A DNA stretch of 64,000 bases from Nitrobacter sp051912485 (GCF_051912485.1 NZ_CP196822.1:3720001-3784000), one strand, 5' to 3'. Counted from the stretch's first letter, positions 1 to 8,765 are shown. Made by a program: numbers and translations. The notes: a model not told the origin generated them from the sequence alone.

Positions 1-861
1 CTCGATGCCCGCCTCGCCTCGGAAACCATCGACGTCACGCTGCCGCTCCGCGAGACCCCCGCAGAAGCCGGCCGCATCCATCCGCTGAGCCAGGTGTGGG
101 ACGAGGTCACCACCATCTTCGCCGACATGGGCTTTGCGGTCGCCGAAGGTCCGGATATCGAGACCGACGACTACAATTTCACGCGGCTGAATTTCCCGGA
201 AGGTCATCCGGCGCGGGAGATGCACGACACGTTCTATTTCAACCCGAAGGAGGCAGTCGGCTCGGAGGCCGAAGAAAAGCCTTCGCGCCTCCTGCTGCGC
301 ACTCACACCTCGCCGGTGCAGGTGCGCACCATGCTGAGCCAGAAGCCGCCGATCCGCGTGATCTGTCCCGGCCGCACCTATCGCAGCGACAGTGACCAGA
401 CCCACACGCCGATGTTCCATCAGGTCGAGGGGCTGGTGATCGACAAGTCGTCGCATCTCGGTCACCTCAAATGGATCCTGCATGAATTCTGCAAGGCGTT
501 CTTCGAGGTCGACAACGTCAACATGCGTTTCCGCCCGTCGTTCTTTCCGTTCACCGAGCCGTCGCTGGAAGTCGACATCCAGTGCCGCCGCGACAAGAAC
601 GAGATCCGCTTCGGCGAAGGCGAGGACTGGCTGGAAATTCTCGGCTGCGGCATGGTGCATCCGAATGTCTTGAGGTTGTGCGGTATCGATCCGGAAGTTT
701 ATCAGGGCTTTGCCTGGGGCATGGGGATCGACCGCATCGCCATGCTGAAATACGGCATCGCCGATCTGCGGCAGTTGTTCGAAGGCGACGTGCGCTGGCT
801 CAATCACTACGGCTTCAAGCCGCTCGAGGTGCCGACGCTGGCGGGGGGATTGAGTTCGTGA
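1..861 (+). CDS. pheS: phenylalanine--tRNA ligase subunit alpha (5'-partial)
   Basis: Catalytic alpha subunit of the (alpha-beta)2 phenylalanyl-tRNA synthetase, which charges tRNA-Phe in the cytoplasm. The reading frame is open from base 1, so the start lies outside the window; 286 residues are visible. They contain the class II aaRS core: motif 2 region (RPGRTYRSD-like, here with CPGRTYRSDSDQTH), the FHQVEG segment, and motif 3 near the end (GFAWGMGIDRIAMLKYGI). The GTG at 94 is internal. The stop TGA at 859-861 overlaps the GTG start of the next gene (GTGA), so translation is probably coupled. In most bacteria pheT follows directly; here another gene intervenes. Identity is certain from motifs and from pheT downstream. 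Confidence 0.97.
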   Translation, partial: LDARLASETIDVTLPLRETPAEAGRIHPLSQVWDEVTTIFADMGFAVAEGPDIETDDYNFTRLNFPEGHPAREMHDTFYFNPKEAVGSEAEEKPSRLLLRTHTSPVQVRTMLSQKPPIRVICPGRTYRSDSDQTHTPMFHQVEGLVIDKSSHLGHLKWILHEFCKAFFEVDNVNMRFRPSFFPFTEPSLEVDIQCRRDKNEIRFGEGEDWLEILGCGMVHPNVLRLCGIDPEVYQGFAWGMGIDRIAMLKYGIADLRQLFEGDVRWLNHYGFKPLEVPTLAGGLSS

Positions 862-1436
862 GCGAACTTTTGGGGAAGCTATGGCTGTCGCTCAATCCCT
901 TTCAACCGCAAATACTGGCATTTCTACTAACCATTATTGGTTCAGTAGCTGCGTACTTCTTTCGAGCTCGGGTCAAGCTAATCTACGGTCATCCCAACAA
1001 TAGCTTTCATAGTCTTACGACCGATACTGGGCCAGTGAATGTATTTTGCGAAAAGCACTACGTGCAAAACGTCGGACGAAAGCCTGCCGAAAAGATCGAG
1101 ATTGCTTTTTCGTGCACCCCAAGTGGAATTACCGTTTTTCCACCTCGGAGCTTTGAGCAATCAACCGGATCCGATGGACTGATGATGCTTGCTATTCCCT
1201 ACCTAGCCCCAGGTGAATTGATCATTATCGATACAATTCATGTTAATAGCCGGACGGCCGAATTGCGCGCTGTTCATTGTCCCGAGAACGTCGGCCGTCG
1301 GGTTAATTTTTGGGTGCTTAGAAGGTTCAGTGCGACTTTCAACCGGTTCTGGTTGGCAGCAGTCATACTTGGAGTTTTTTATGCAGTTCAACTCGCGATC
1401 AGCATGGTGGCTTATCTGGTGAGAGCCAATACATGA
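858..1436 (+). CDS. unrecognised two-TM membrane protein embedded between pheS and pheT
   Basis: Encodes 192 residues that I do not recognise. The GTG start at 858 overlaps the pheS stop (GTGA) and the TGA stop at 1434-1436 overlaps the pheT ATG (ATGA). A G-rich Shine-Dalgarno-like run lies at 843-849. Hydrophobic segments at about residues 17-35 and 165-188 flank a polar middle of about 125 residues rich in alternating beta-like stretches, with an NVGRKPAEKIEI segment and a LAPGELIII segment that suggest a beta-sandwich. Three 60-base blocks counted by eye (901-960, 1021-1080, 1201-1260) are 40-48% G+C, against 67% for 1741-1800 in pheT, which suggests acquired DNA. Its 3' end supplies the pheT ribosome-binding site (GGTGAGAG at about 1419-1426). 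The function is unknown and no nuclease, toxin or transposase motif is visible. Confidence 0.72.
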   Translation: MSELLGKLWLSLNPFQPQILAFLLTIIGSVAAYFFRARVKLIYGHPNNSFHSLTTDTGPVNVFCEKHYVQNVGRKPAEKIEIAFSCTPSGITVFPPRSFEQSTGSDGLMMLAIPYLAPGELIIIDTIHVNSRTAELRAVHCPENVGRRVNFWVLRRFSATFNRFWLAAVILGVFYAVQLAISMVAYLVRANT

Positions 1437-3871
1437 AATTCACTCTCTCTTGGCTGAAAGAACATCTCGACACCGACGAGCCGCTCGACAAACTCGCCGA
1501 CAAGCTCACCATGATCGGTCTCGAGGTCGAGCGCATCGAGGACAAGTCGAAGGCGCTTGCGCCCTTCACCATCGCACGCGTGATCTCCGCCGTGCAGCAT
1601 CCCAACGCGGATCGTCTCAGGGTGTGCATGGTCGATACCGGCGAGACCAACGACAAGGGCGAGCCCGCGCCGATCCAGGTGGTGTGCGGCGCGCCGAACG
1701 CACGCGACGGCCTCGTCAGCGTGTTCGCGCCGCCCGGCACACACATTCCCGGCAAGAACATCACGCTCGGCGTCGGCACCATCCGCGGCGTCGAGAGCCG
1801 TGGCATGCTGTGCTCGGCGGCTGAGCTTGAAATCTCCGACGATCACGACGGCATTCTGGAGTTGCCGGCGGAGGCGCCGATCGGCGCCGGCTATGCCGAA
1901 TGGGCCGGGCTCGGCGATCCCGTGATCGAGATCAACCTGACGCCGAACCGGCAGGACTGCACCGGCGTGCACGGCATCGCGCGCGACCTCTCCGCCGCCG
2001 ACATGGGTCGCTTCAAGAATCCGACCATCAAGCCGATCAAGGGCGAATTTTCCTGCCCGGTGAAGGTCACGGTGGAAGACGCTGCGCTGTGCCCCGGCTT
2101 CGCGCTGCGGCTGGTGCGTGGCGTGAAAAACGGCCCGTCGCCGGAATGGCTGCAAAAGCGCCTCACCTCGATCGGCCTGCGCCCGATCAACGCGCTGGTC
2201 GACATCACCAACTTCATGACCTACGACCGCGCCCGCCCGCTGCACGTGTTCGACGCGAAGAAGGTGCATGGGAATCTCACGGTACGCCGCGCCCGCAACA
2301 GTGAAACCCTGCTGGCGCTCGACGGCCGCACCTATACGCTCGATCCGAACGTCTGCGTCATCGCCGACGATAACGGTGTCGAATCGTTAGCCGGCATCAT
2401 GGGCGGCCAGCAATCCGGTTGCGACGAGACCACCACTGACGTGCTGATCGAATCGGCGCTGTGGAGTGAGATCAATATCGCGCAGACCGGCCGCAGGCTC
2501 GGGATCAATTCCGACGCGCGCTATCGCTTCGAGCGCGGCGTCGATCCCGCCTTCATGGTGCCCGGGCTTGAAATGGCGACCAGGCTCGTGATGGAGATTT
2601 GCGGTGGCTCGCCGTCGGAGAATGTCGTGGTCGGCCAGGCGCTGCCCGATGACCGCGTGATCGATTTTCCGCTGACGGAGACCAAGCGGCTCGCGGCGAT
2701 CGACGTGCCGCTGGTCGAGGTGCGCCGCATCCTCGGTCATCTCGGCTTCATGGTGGCCGGCAATGGGCCGGTGGTGAAGGTCGCGATTCCCACCTGGCGC
2801 ACCGACATTCAGGGCAAGGCCGATATCGTCGAGGAGATCGTTCGCATCGTCGGCGTCGACAAGGTGCCGATGACGCCGTTCGATCGCGGCGACGCTGCGC
2901 GCAAGCCTGTTCTGACCCCGATCCAGTCGCGCACCCGACGCGCGCGTCGTGCGCTGGCTTCGCGCGGCATGGTCGAAGCTGTGACGTGGTCTTTCATCGC
3001 AAAACCGCAGGCCGAATTGTTCGGCGGCGGAAGTAAGGAACTGGCGCTCGCCAATCCCATTGCGTCGGATCTTTCCGACATGCGGCCGAGCCTGCTGCCG
3101 GGTCTCGTCACCATCGCGCAGGCTAATGCCGACCGTGGCTTTCCGGACGTCGCGCTGTTCGAGGTCGGACAGATCTTCCGCGGCGACGGTCCGCAGGATC
3201 AATTCGTGGCCGCCGCAGGGATTCGCCGCGGCACGGCTTCGTCGGCAGGCATCGGGCGACACTGGTCGGGATCGCCCGCGGCGGATACGCTCGACGCCAA
3301 GGCCGATGCGTTCGCCGTGCTGACTGCTGCGGGCGCGCCGGTGCAGGCGTTGCAGGTCGCAGCTGGCAGCGAATCGAAAAACTTTCCGGCATGGTTGCAT
3401 CCTGGTCGCTCCGCCGCGATCCAGATCGGACCGCAGAACGTGCTCGGCTATTTCGGCGAACTGCATCCCCGCGTGCTCGAAGCACTCAAGGCCGATGGCC
3501 CGATGCTCGCATTCGAGGTGATCCTCGACCGCATCCCGGACGGCAAGCAGAAGCCCACGCGCGCAAAACCGGTGCTGGAGCTGCCGGCGTTCCAGCCGGT
3601 GTCGCGCGACTTCGCCTTCATCGTCGATCGCGGCGTGAAAGCGGCCGATATCGTGCGCGCGGCGCAAAACGTGGATAAAAAACTGGTCTCCGGCGTGACG
3701 GTATTCGACATCTACGAAGGCAAGGGCATCGACGCGGACAAGAAGTCGGTCGCCATCGCGGTGACGTTGCAGCCGCGAGACAAGACTCTCACCGATCAGG
3801 AGATCGACGCGGTGGCGGCGAAAGTAGTCGCCGAGGTCGCGAAGAGAACCGGTGGGAGCTTACGCGGATAG
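1433..3871 (+). CDS. pheT: phenylalanine--tRNA ligase subunit beta
   Basis: Beta subunit of phenylalanyl-tRNA synthetase, 812 residues, the usual bacterial length. Visible domains in order: N-terminal tRNA-binding OB fold (about 40-150, with VQHPNADRLRVC and the CGAPNARDG segment), the B3/B4 editing region that hydrolyses Tyr-tRNA-Phe (about 200-390), B5 (about 395-475), the catalytic-like core, and the C-terminal anticodon-binding ferredoxin-like domain (FDIYEGKGI, SVAIAVTLQPRDKTLTDQEI). The ATG at 1433 overlaps the stop of the preceding unknown gene by 4 nt. The gene itself is intact, so the insertion upstream has not damaged it. Confidence 0.98.
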   Translation: MKFTLSWLKEHLDTDEPLDKLADKLTMIGLEVERIEDKSKALAPFTIARVISAVQHPNADRLRVCMVDTGETNDKGEPAPIQVVCGAPNARDGLVSVFAPPGTHIPGKNITLGVGTIRGVESRGMLCSAAELEISDDHDGILELPAEAPIGAGYAEWAGLGDPVIEINLTPNRQDCTGVHGIARDLSAADMGRFKNPTIKPIKGEFSCPVKVTVEDAALCPGFALRLVRGVKNGPSPEWLQKRLTSIGLRPINALVDITNFMTYDRARPLHVFDAKKVHGNLTVRRARNSETLLALDGRTYTLDPNVCVIADDNGVESLAGIMGGQQSGCDETTTDVLIESALWSEINIAQTGRRLGINSDARYRFERGVDPAFMVPGLEMATRLVMEICGGSPSENVVVGQALPDDRVIDFPLTETKRLAAIDVPLVEVRRILGHLGFMVAGNGPVVKVAIPTWRTDIQGKADIVEEIVRIVGVDKVPMTPFDRGDAARKPVLTPIQSRTRRARRALASRGMVEAVTWSFIAKPQAELFGGGSKELALANPIASDLSDMRPSLLPGLVTIAQANADRGFPDVALFEVGQIFRGDGPQDQFVAAAGIRRGTASSAGIGRHWSGSPAADTLDAKADAFAVLTAAGAPVQALQVAAGSESKNFPAWLHPGRSAAIQIGPQNVLGYFGELHPRVLEALKADGPMLAFEVILDRIPDGKQKPTRAKPVLELPAFQPVSRDFAFIVDRGVKAADIVRAAQNVDKKLVSGVTVFDIYEGKGIDADKKSVAIAVTLQPRDKTLTDQEIDAVAAKVVAEVAKRTGGSLRG

Positions 3872-3887
3872 CACAACCAGCGGTCTG

Positions 3888-3914
3888 CTCTCTCCCCGCC
3901 CGCGTGGAGAGGTC
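3888..3914. repeat. short GC-rich hairpin of the CTCTCC...GGAGAG type
   Basis: CTCTCC at 3890-3895 pairs with GGAGAG at 3906-3911 in the convergent gap between pheT and the PP-loop gene. The sequence resembles the ends of the elements at 13948, 16419 and 37650. It may help end transcription, but it has no T-tract. Confidence 0.4.
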
Positions 3915-3950
3915 TTGAACGCGGCGCTTCAACAACGAAACTTCTCGCGA

Positions 3951-4619
3951 CTACGCCAGCAAGAGATCGCAATACGCAAATCCGTCACGCTCGACGACAT
4001 CGCCGGACATGACCTCGATCCGCTGCGAAAACACGGGTGCGGCGACGACGCAAGTATGGAACTCGCCGTTTTCACCGCACGGATCGATTCCGGGCGGAAG
4101 GTCCGCCAGCAACGTCTGATCGAAGCTTCGGCCAGCGAATGAGGAGTCGAGCTTGGTCCGGTCGACCGAAACGAGACGCGCCTCCAGTCCGCATGCAATC
4201 ATCTCGCGCGCCAGCGCGGCGGTCGGCCGGCCCCACAGCGGAAACACCGGTTTAATGCCGGTGCCGGCGAGCTTCTGCTCCCGATACGCGCGCACATCAG
4301 TGAGAAACAGATCGCCGAAGATGACATGCGTGATGCCGTCGCGGGTGGCGATCGCGATCGCTGCTCCCATCCGTGCTTCATACACGTCGTTGGGGCAGGG
4401 ATAGGGAATCGGCACCACAAGTGGCGGCAGCCCTGCGGCCGCGAGTTGCGCGTCCAAGACCTCCTCGCGCACGCCGTGGATCGAGACGCGGCCGAAGGTC
4501 TCGTTCACCGTGGTGAGCGCGCCGACGACGTCGAACGCGCCCGCGCGGCGGACTTCATGCAGCGCAAAGGCGCTGTCCTTGCCTGATGACCACGAGATCA
4601 GCGCCCTCGGTCGCTTCAT
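3951..4619 (-). CDS. PP-loop ATP-pyrophosphatase, Dph6 / adenosine nucleotide alpha-hydrolase family
   Basis: Encodes 222 residues with an N-terminal PP-loop (SWSSGKDSAFAL, residues 10-21), the ATP-binding signature of the N-type ATP pyrophosphatases. The C-terminal GENGEFHTCV segment is typical of the Dph6 / MJ0570 branch. Archaeal and eukaryotic Dph6 makes diphthamide on EF2, which bacteria lack, so the bacterial substrate is not known and amidation or adenylation of some carboxylate is inference. The ATG at 4619 overlaps the stop of the amine oxidase gene (ATGA), so the two are co-translated. It converges with pheT. The family call is firm; the function is not. Confidence 0.85.
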   Translation of the reverse strand: MKRPRALISWSSGKDSAFALHEVRRAGAFDVVGALTTVNETFGRVSIHGVREEVLDAQLAAAGLPPLVVPIPYPCPNDVYEARMGAAIAIATRDGITHVIFGDLFLTDVRAYREQKLAGTGIKPVFPLWGRPTAALAREMIACGLEARLVSVDRTKLDSSFAGRSFDQTLLADLPPGIDPCGENGEFHTCVVAAPVFSQRIEVMSGDVVERDGFAYCDLLLA

Positions 4620-6052
4620 CTGGGCAGCGGAAAGCCGAAGGCGTCCTGCGAACGCCGCGATGTCGCCCGTCCGTGGTGTCGCGATGGCTTGTGCGTTGAT
4701 GCTGAGGGCTCTGTCGGCTCCTTGAGCGCGCCGATCTTCCGCAGTGCGGCGTCAGCCGCGCGCTCGCCGCTCTCCCATGCGCCGTCGGCAGTGCCCCACA
4801 GCGTCTCGTGCGCGGCCTCGCCGGCGAGGAACAGGCTGCCTAGCGGCTCCATCAGAATTTTCCGCGACGGCTGCCCGCCTACCTCCGCCGCCGACATCGC
4901 ACCGAGCACATGTGGCGCGGCGTTCCAGCGGGTCGCGGCGGACCGCGTCACCGCAGCAGCCGCATCGCTGCCGAACAGTTTCGTCAACCATTCCGTGGCA
5001 AACGCGATCATGGCGGCCTCGCCCTGCGCCGAGAGATCGCGGCCGAAGCTGCCCGCGATATCGATCGTGCACAGCGACGATCCATTCGCGTTCGCGGCGA
5101 GAAGCGCGGTCTTGCCGTCGCTGCTCTGCTCGATCATGGTTTCGTTGGGCCCAAGCCCGAGCGGATTGTTGGGCAGCCACAACGCGACGCGGTCGTAGCT
5201 GCCGAGCGAGAGCCTTGCCGCAGCATCGAGCTGGCGCTTCGGCAATTCGGGCGTGAAGCGGATGTTGCCCGAGGCCAACACGTTGGTGGACACGGTGACG
5301 ATGATGGCGCGCGCGCTGATGCGTCCCGCGGGCGTCTCGACCCCGATGTCGCGACCGGCCCACGACACCCGGCTTGCGGGTGTCGACAAGCTGATTGGCA
5401 GGCTTTGACCGAGCGCCGCGAGCAGCACGCCGAGGCCCTGTTTGCAGCCGACCGCGGCATCGCGCTCGCGCGCGCGCGCGCGATCCATCGCCGAGAGGTC
5501 TTTCAGATTCTTTCCGGTAGCGCTGGCGCCGAGCACGAAGTCGATCGTTCCAGCCCAGACATCGAGATCGTCGGGCAAGGCCGAGGCGCAGGCGACGTCG
5601 GTCCTGCCGCGCGCGGCTTCGGCGATCGCGCGTTTCGCGCGAACCAGCGTCGCGAGAAACTGCTCGGTTTCGCCGGCGCGCGCGTTACGCCGCCCGATGC
5701 GGATTTTCTGGCCGGGCGATGCAGGAAACACGGCGGTTCCTGCGCTTCGCGCCAGCCTGACCATCGGGTTGGTGTCGGGCTCAAAGAGCCAGCACGCGCC
5801 GCGATCGAACGGCGCATCGAACGTCTTCGTGTCGGTGTGGCAGCGTCCGCCGATCCGGTCCGCTGCCTCGACCATGATGACCTTGCGGTTCGCGGCATGA
5901 ATCCGCCGCGCCGCCGCGATGCCCGCGGCGCCAGCGCCGATCACGACCACGTCCGCCTCGCGCGGCAGCGGGGCGGCGCGCGCAACGCCGATCCCTGTTC
6001 CTGCCGCGAAGGCTGCAAACGCCGACAGGACATCGCGGCGCGTCATTGTCAT
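4616..6052 (-). CDS. Tat-exported flavin monoamine oxidase family protein
   Basis: A FAD-dependent amine oxidase of 478 residues from the chosen ATG. The Rossmann dinucleotide-binding motif VVVIGAGAAGIAAARRI lies near residue 35, followed by the EAADRIGGRCHT segment and a C-terminal FAD segment (LFLAGEAAHETLWGTADGAWESG). The N-terminus TRRDVLSAFAAF with a following Ala-rich run and ARA cleavage-like site is a twin-arginine signal, so the folded flavoprotein is probably exported to the periplasm. A longer frame reaches 6136, but the Tat motif sits at the very start only with the ATG at 6052 (or 6046). The substrate cannot be told. It is co-translated with the PP-loop protein downstream. Confidence 0.88.
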   Translation of the reverse strand: MTMTRRDVLSAFAAFAAGTGIGVARAAPLPREADVVVIGAGAAGIAAARRIHAANRKVIMVEAADRIGGRCHTDTKTFDAPFDRGACWLFEPDTNPMVRLARSAGTAVFPASPGQKIRIGRRNARAGETEQFLATLVRAKRAIAEAARGRTDVACASALPDDLDVWAGTIDFVLGASATGKNLKDLSAMDRARARERDAAVGCKQGLGVLLAALGQSLPISLSTPASRVSWAGRDIGVETPAGRISARAIIVTVSTNVLASGNIRFTPELPKRQLDAAARLSLGSYDRVALWLPNNPLGLGPNETMIEQSSDGKTALLAANANGSSLCTIDIAGSFGRDLSAQGEAAMIAFATEWLTKLFGSDAAAAVTRSAATRWNAAPHVLGAMSAAEVGGQPSRKILMEPLGSLFLAGEAAHETLWGTADGAWESGERAADAALRKIGALKEPTEPSASTHKPSRHHGRATSRRSQDAFGFPLPR

Positions 6053-6399
6053 GGCATGGTTTCCAAAGTTTTGAGAAACGCGGGACGTCCCGTGTGGCGG
6101 TTCAAAAGTTCTCCTCATCCTCGCGGCACGTTCCAACGAGAGAATTTTTGAACCTAAGCCACACGGAAATCATAGATTTTTAGCGTGCCAGGAATCAGAA
6201 GCCCTAAAACAGCGCGGCAAGATCGGCGAACTTCGGATTTCGGGACGCGACGAACTTGCCGCATCAAGGCGTCTGCGGCAACTGTCATGGTGAACTGACC
6301 GTAAATCCGCAATCGACGGCATGAACTAAATTACAATGGCCTTCGGCCATGATAAGGAGGGAAAAAAGCCGGTCAGGACGACGGCGGAGAGAGACTGCC
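6053..6399. other. 347-bp divergent intergenic region
   Basis: This gap separates the divergent amine oxidase and permuted NlpC/P60 genes, so it should hold both promoters. It contains a perfect 12-bp palindrome (CGGGACGTCCCG, 6081-6092), 29 bp upstream of the amine oxidase start, which could be an operator. I see no convincing -35/-10 pair and no coding frame. A strong AAGGAGG at 6354-6360 has no start codon at a suitable distance downstream. Confidence 0.4.
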
Positions 6400-7353
6400 A
6401 TGGGGCTCGTGCTCGATACGGTCGGAAAATGGATTGCGGCCTATCTCCAGAAGGAGGTGCCCGGCTACGAGCCGTTCACGCCGAGCGATCCGGAGCATCT
6501 GCGCGGCCTTATTCAGGAAGGCGATGTTCTCCTGGTCGAGGGCAACAGCCGTATCTCCGGCATCATCAAATATCTCACGCAATCGACATGGTCGCACGCC
6601 GCGCTTTATGTCGGCCCGATCGACGGCGCCAGCGAAGCTGACGGCGAGCCGCACGTCCTGATCGAGGCAGAAATCGGCGCGGGCGTCACCTCCGCGCCGC
6701 TATCGAAATATTTTCCGTATCACACCCGGCTCTGCCGCCCGGTCGGCCTGTCCTACGAGGACCGCGTCACGGTGTGCCGCTATGCCATCAACCGAATCGG
6801 CTTCGGCTATGACACCAAGAACATCGTCGATCTGATGCGTTATCTGGTTCCGCTGCCGGTGCCGCAGCGCTGGCGGCGGCGCATGATCGCGTTCGGCTCC
6901 GGCGATCCCACCAAGATCATCTGTTCGGCACTGATCGCGCAGGCGTTCGGCGCGGTGCGCTATCCGATTCTGCCGAAGATCACCCGCGCCGGCAGCCGCA
7001 ACGCGCGGCGCGAGATTCTGCACATCCGCGATTCCTCGCTCTACATGCCGCGAGATTTCGACATCTCGCCCTATTTCGAGATCGTCAAGCCCACCATCGT
7101 GAACGGCTTCGATTATCTCTCGCTCCATTGGGCCGACAAGCAGAAGCCGCTCGTGGAGGTGGCGGGCGCTATGGGTCCGTTTCAAGTCGGCGTCGGCTCG
7201 GCGACGCTTGTTTCTGATCCGGATGATGCGCCGGCTCCGGCGGCAGATGTAATCGCGGTCGAACGCGGCGTCATCGCGGAGCATTATCTGCGTGTCGAAC
7301 GGCCGCAGCCCGATGCGGGCGCGGCCACCCATGTCCGGAGCGCGCGGCCGTAA
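6400..7353 (+). CDS. permuted NlpC/P60 papain-like hydrolase, YiiX family-like
   Basis: Encodes 317 residues. The order His first (TWSHAALYVG, near residue 80), then acidic EAEIGAGV, then Cys (KIICSALIAQAFG, near residue 185) is that of circularly permuted NlpC/P60 enzymes such as YiiX/YaeF, which are cysteine hydrolases acting on amide or ester bonds of cell-wall or lipid substrates. No signal peptide is obvious. I chose the ATG at 6400 because GGAGAGAG sits 9 nt upstream; a longer frame from 6349 has no suitable ribosome-binding site. The substrate is unknown. The next gene, a redoxin, starts 31 bp downstream and is probably co-transcribed. Confidence 0.8.
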   Translation: MGLVLDTVGKWIAAYLQKEVPGYEPFTPSDPEHLRGLIQEGDVLLVEGNSRISGIIKYLTQSTWSHAALYVGPIDGASEADGEPHVLIEAEIGAGVTSAPLSKYFPYHTRLCRPVGLSYEDRVTVCRYAINRIGFGYDTKNIVDLMRYLVPLPVPQRWRRRMIAFGSGDPTKIICSALIAQAFGAVRYPILPKITRAGSRNARREILHIRDSSLYMPRDFDISPYFEIVKPTIVNGFDYLSLHWADKQKPLVEVAGAMGPFQVGVGSATLVSDPDDAPAPAADVIAVERGVIAEHYLRVERPQPDAGAATHVRSARP

Positions 7354-7384
7354 ACGGGGCCGAAATGGCCGCGCGAGGCAATCC

Positions 7385-7879
7385 ATGACTGACGTCGAAA
7401 TCGCTGCTCCCGAGCTTGCCGTATCGCAATGGTTCAACACCCGCGAGCCGCTGACGCTGGCCGCGCTGCGCGGCCGCCCGGTGCTGCTCCATGCCTTCCA
7501 GATGCTGTGTCCTGGCTGCGTCGCGCATGGTACGCCGCAGACGCAGCGCGCCTTTGAGCTGTTCAAGGCGACCGACCTTCAGGTGATCGGCCTGCACACT
7601 GTGTTCGAACATCATGCCGCGATGACGCCGGTGTCGCTCGAAGCCTTCATTTACGAATATCGGCTGACGTTTCCCATCGGCGTCGATGCGGCCGGCGACG
7701 GCACCCCGCTGCCGGTCACCATGAGCCGCTACGCCATGCAGGGCACGCCGACCAGCATTTTGATCGGCCGCAACGGCCGCATCATTCATCACGGCTTCGG
7801 CCAGCAGAACGACATGGCGCTTGGCGCCATGATCGCGGCCGAGCTCGCGGGCGCACAGACCTACGCGGCCAAGACATGA
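7385..7879 (+). CDS. redoxin / AhpC-TSA thioredoxin-fold protein
   Basis: Encodes 164 residues with a thioredoxin-like fold. A CPGC redox motif (FQMLCPGCVAHG, residues 38-49) lies after the first beta strand, where peroxiredoxins and TlpA/ResA proteins carry their active cysteines, and GTPTSILIGRNGRIIHHGFG matches the cis-Pro and beta-hairpin segment. No signal peptide is seen, so it is probably cytoplasmic. The CxxC points to a disulfide reductase or resolving role rather than a 1-Cys peroxidase. The start is the ATG at 7385; a longer in-frame extension reads over the end of the preceding gene and is rejected. Confidence 0.85.
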   Translation: MTDVEIAAPELAVSQWFNTREPLTLAALRGRPVLLHAFQMLCPGCVAHGTPQTQRAFELFKATDLQVIGLHTVFEHHAAMTPVSLEAFIYEYRLTFPIGVDAAGDGTPLPVTMSRYAMQGTPTSILIGRNGRIIHHGFGQQNDMALGAMIAAELAGAQTYAAKT

Positions 7880-8012
7880 CGGCTGTGCAGGCCGGCGCAT
7901 GAAAACTCCGCCGCGATCCGCGTCCCTCTGAGACATCTGCGCCGATCCGCGCCCTTGCCGGCGAGAGCCGCGGCGTTTATCTGAGCGCAGGGTTCACCGG
8001 GAACTGACCGTC

Positions 8013-8765
8013 ATGATGGGCGCCGCTGTCAAGGCCCTCACGCAGATACTGTCGCCGCCGATGCGCGCCATCCTGTGGCGGGTCATCGGGCTTGCGCTAG
8101 TGCTGATCGTGGTGTTTGCCATTGGATTGCAGCGGCTTTTGAGCTGGCTTGCCGGTTCCGGCGAGCTCTGGGCCGAGACCGTGCTCGGGCCGACCTTCCA
8201 CACGCCGCTCAACATTCTGGCTTGGATTATTTCGATCGCCGCGGGCTTCGGCATCGTGTTCGGCGCGGTTTTTCTGATGCCGGCGATCTCCTCGCTGGTC
8301 GCGGGCGTGTTCGTCGACGACGTCGGCGAGATCGTCGAGCGCGAGCATTATCCGGCTGACCATCCAGGCGCGGCTCTGCCGTTTGGCCTGGCCATGACCG
8401 AAGGTATCAAGACCGCGCTGCTGACGCTGCTCGTTTACTTGGTCGCGCTGCCGTTCGTGTTCGTGGCCGGCGCGGGCGTCATCGCCTTCTTCATCGCCAC
8501 GGCGTGGCTGCTCGGTCGGGAATATTTCGAACTCGCGGCGATGCGGTTCCGTTCGCCGGCGGAGGCCAAGGCGATGCGCCGTGACAACGCCTCCACGGTG
8601 TTCCTGGGGGGCCTCATCATCGCGGGCTTCGTGGCGATTCCGATCGTCAATCTGGCGACGCCGCTGTTCGGCATGGCTTTCATGGTTCACATGCACAAGC
8701 GGTTGTCGGGGCCGCGGCCCGAGCTGATCGCGCCGGTTCGTCGCGGCCGGCAGCCGATGGCGTAG
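8013..8765 (+). CDS. EI24 domain-containing (CysZ-like) membrane protein
   Basis: Encodes 250 residues with about four to six hydrophobic segments: 23-45 (ILWRVIGLALVLIVVFAIGL), about 68-95, about 133-170 (LLTLLVYLVALPFVFVAGAG) and about 195-225. The pattern matches the EI24/CysZ fold, which includes the E. coli sulfate channel CysZ. No cysteine biosynthesis genes are nearby, so sulfate transport is not supported by context. It lies 133 bp after the redoxin gene and is followed by sppA. The family call is moderate; the role is unknown. Confidence 0.8.
   Translation: MMGAAVKALTQILSPPMRAILWRVIGLALVLIVVFAIGLQRLLSWLAGSGELWAETVLGPTFHTPLNILAWIISIAAGFGIVFGAVFLMPAISSLVAGVFVDDVGEIVEREHYPADHPGAALPFGLAMTEGIKTALLTLLVYLVALPFVFVAGAGVIAFFIATAWLLGREYFELAAMRFRSPAEAKAMRRDNASTVFLGGLIIAGFVAIPIVNLATPLFGMAFMVHMHKRLSGPRPELIAPVRRGRQPMA

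Noticed and set aside
3852..4142. 96-codon plus-strand frame after pheT
   Set aside because: It starts inside the pheT end in another frame and overlaps the well-supported PP-loop gene on the other strand.
5462..5482. alternating CG tract in the amine oxidase gene
   Set aside because: It is explained by Arg/Ala codons (RARARE) in a high-G+C gene, and I see no regulatory reason for it.
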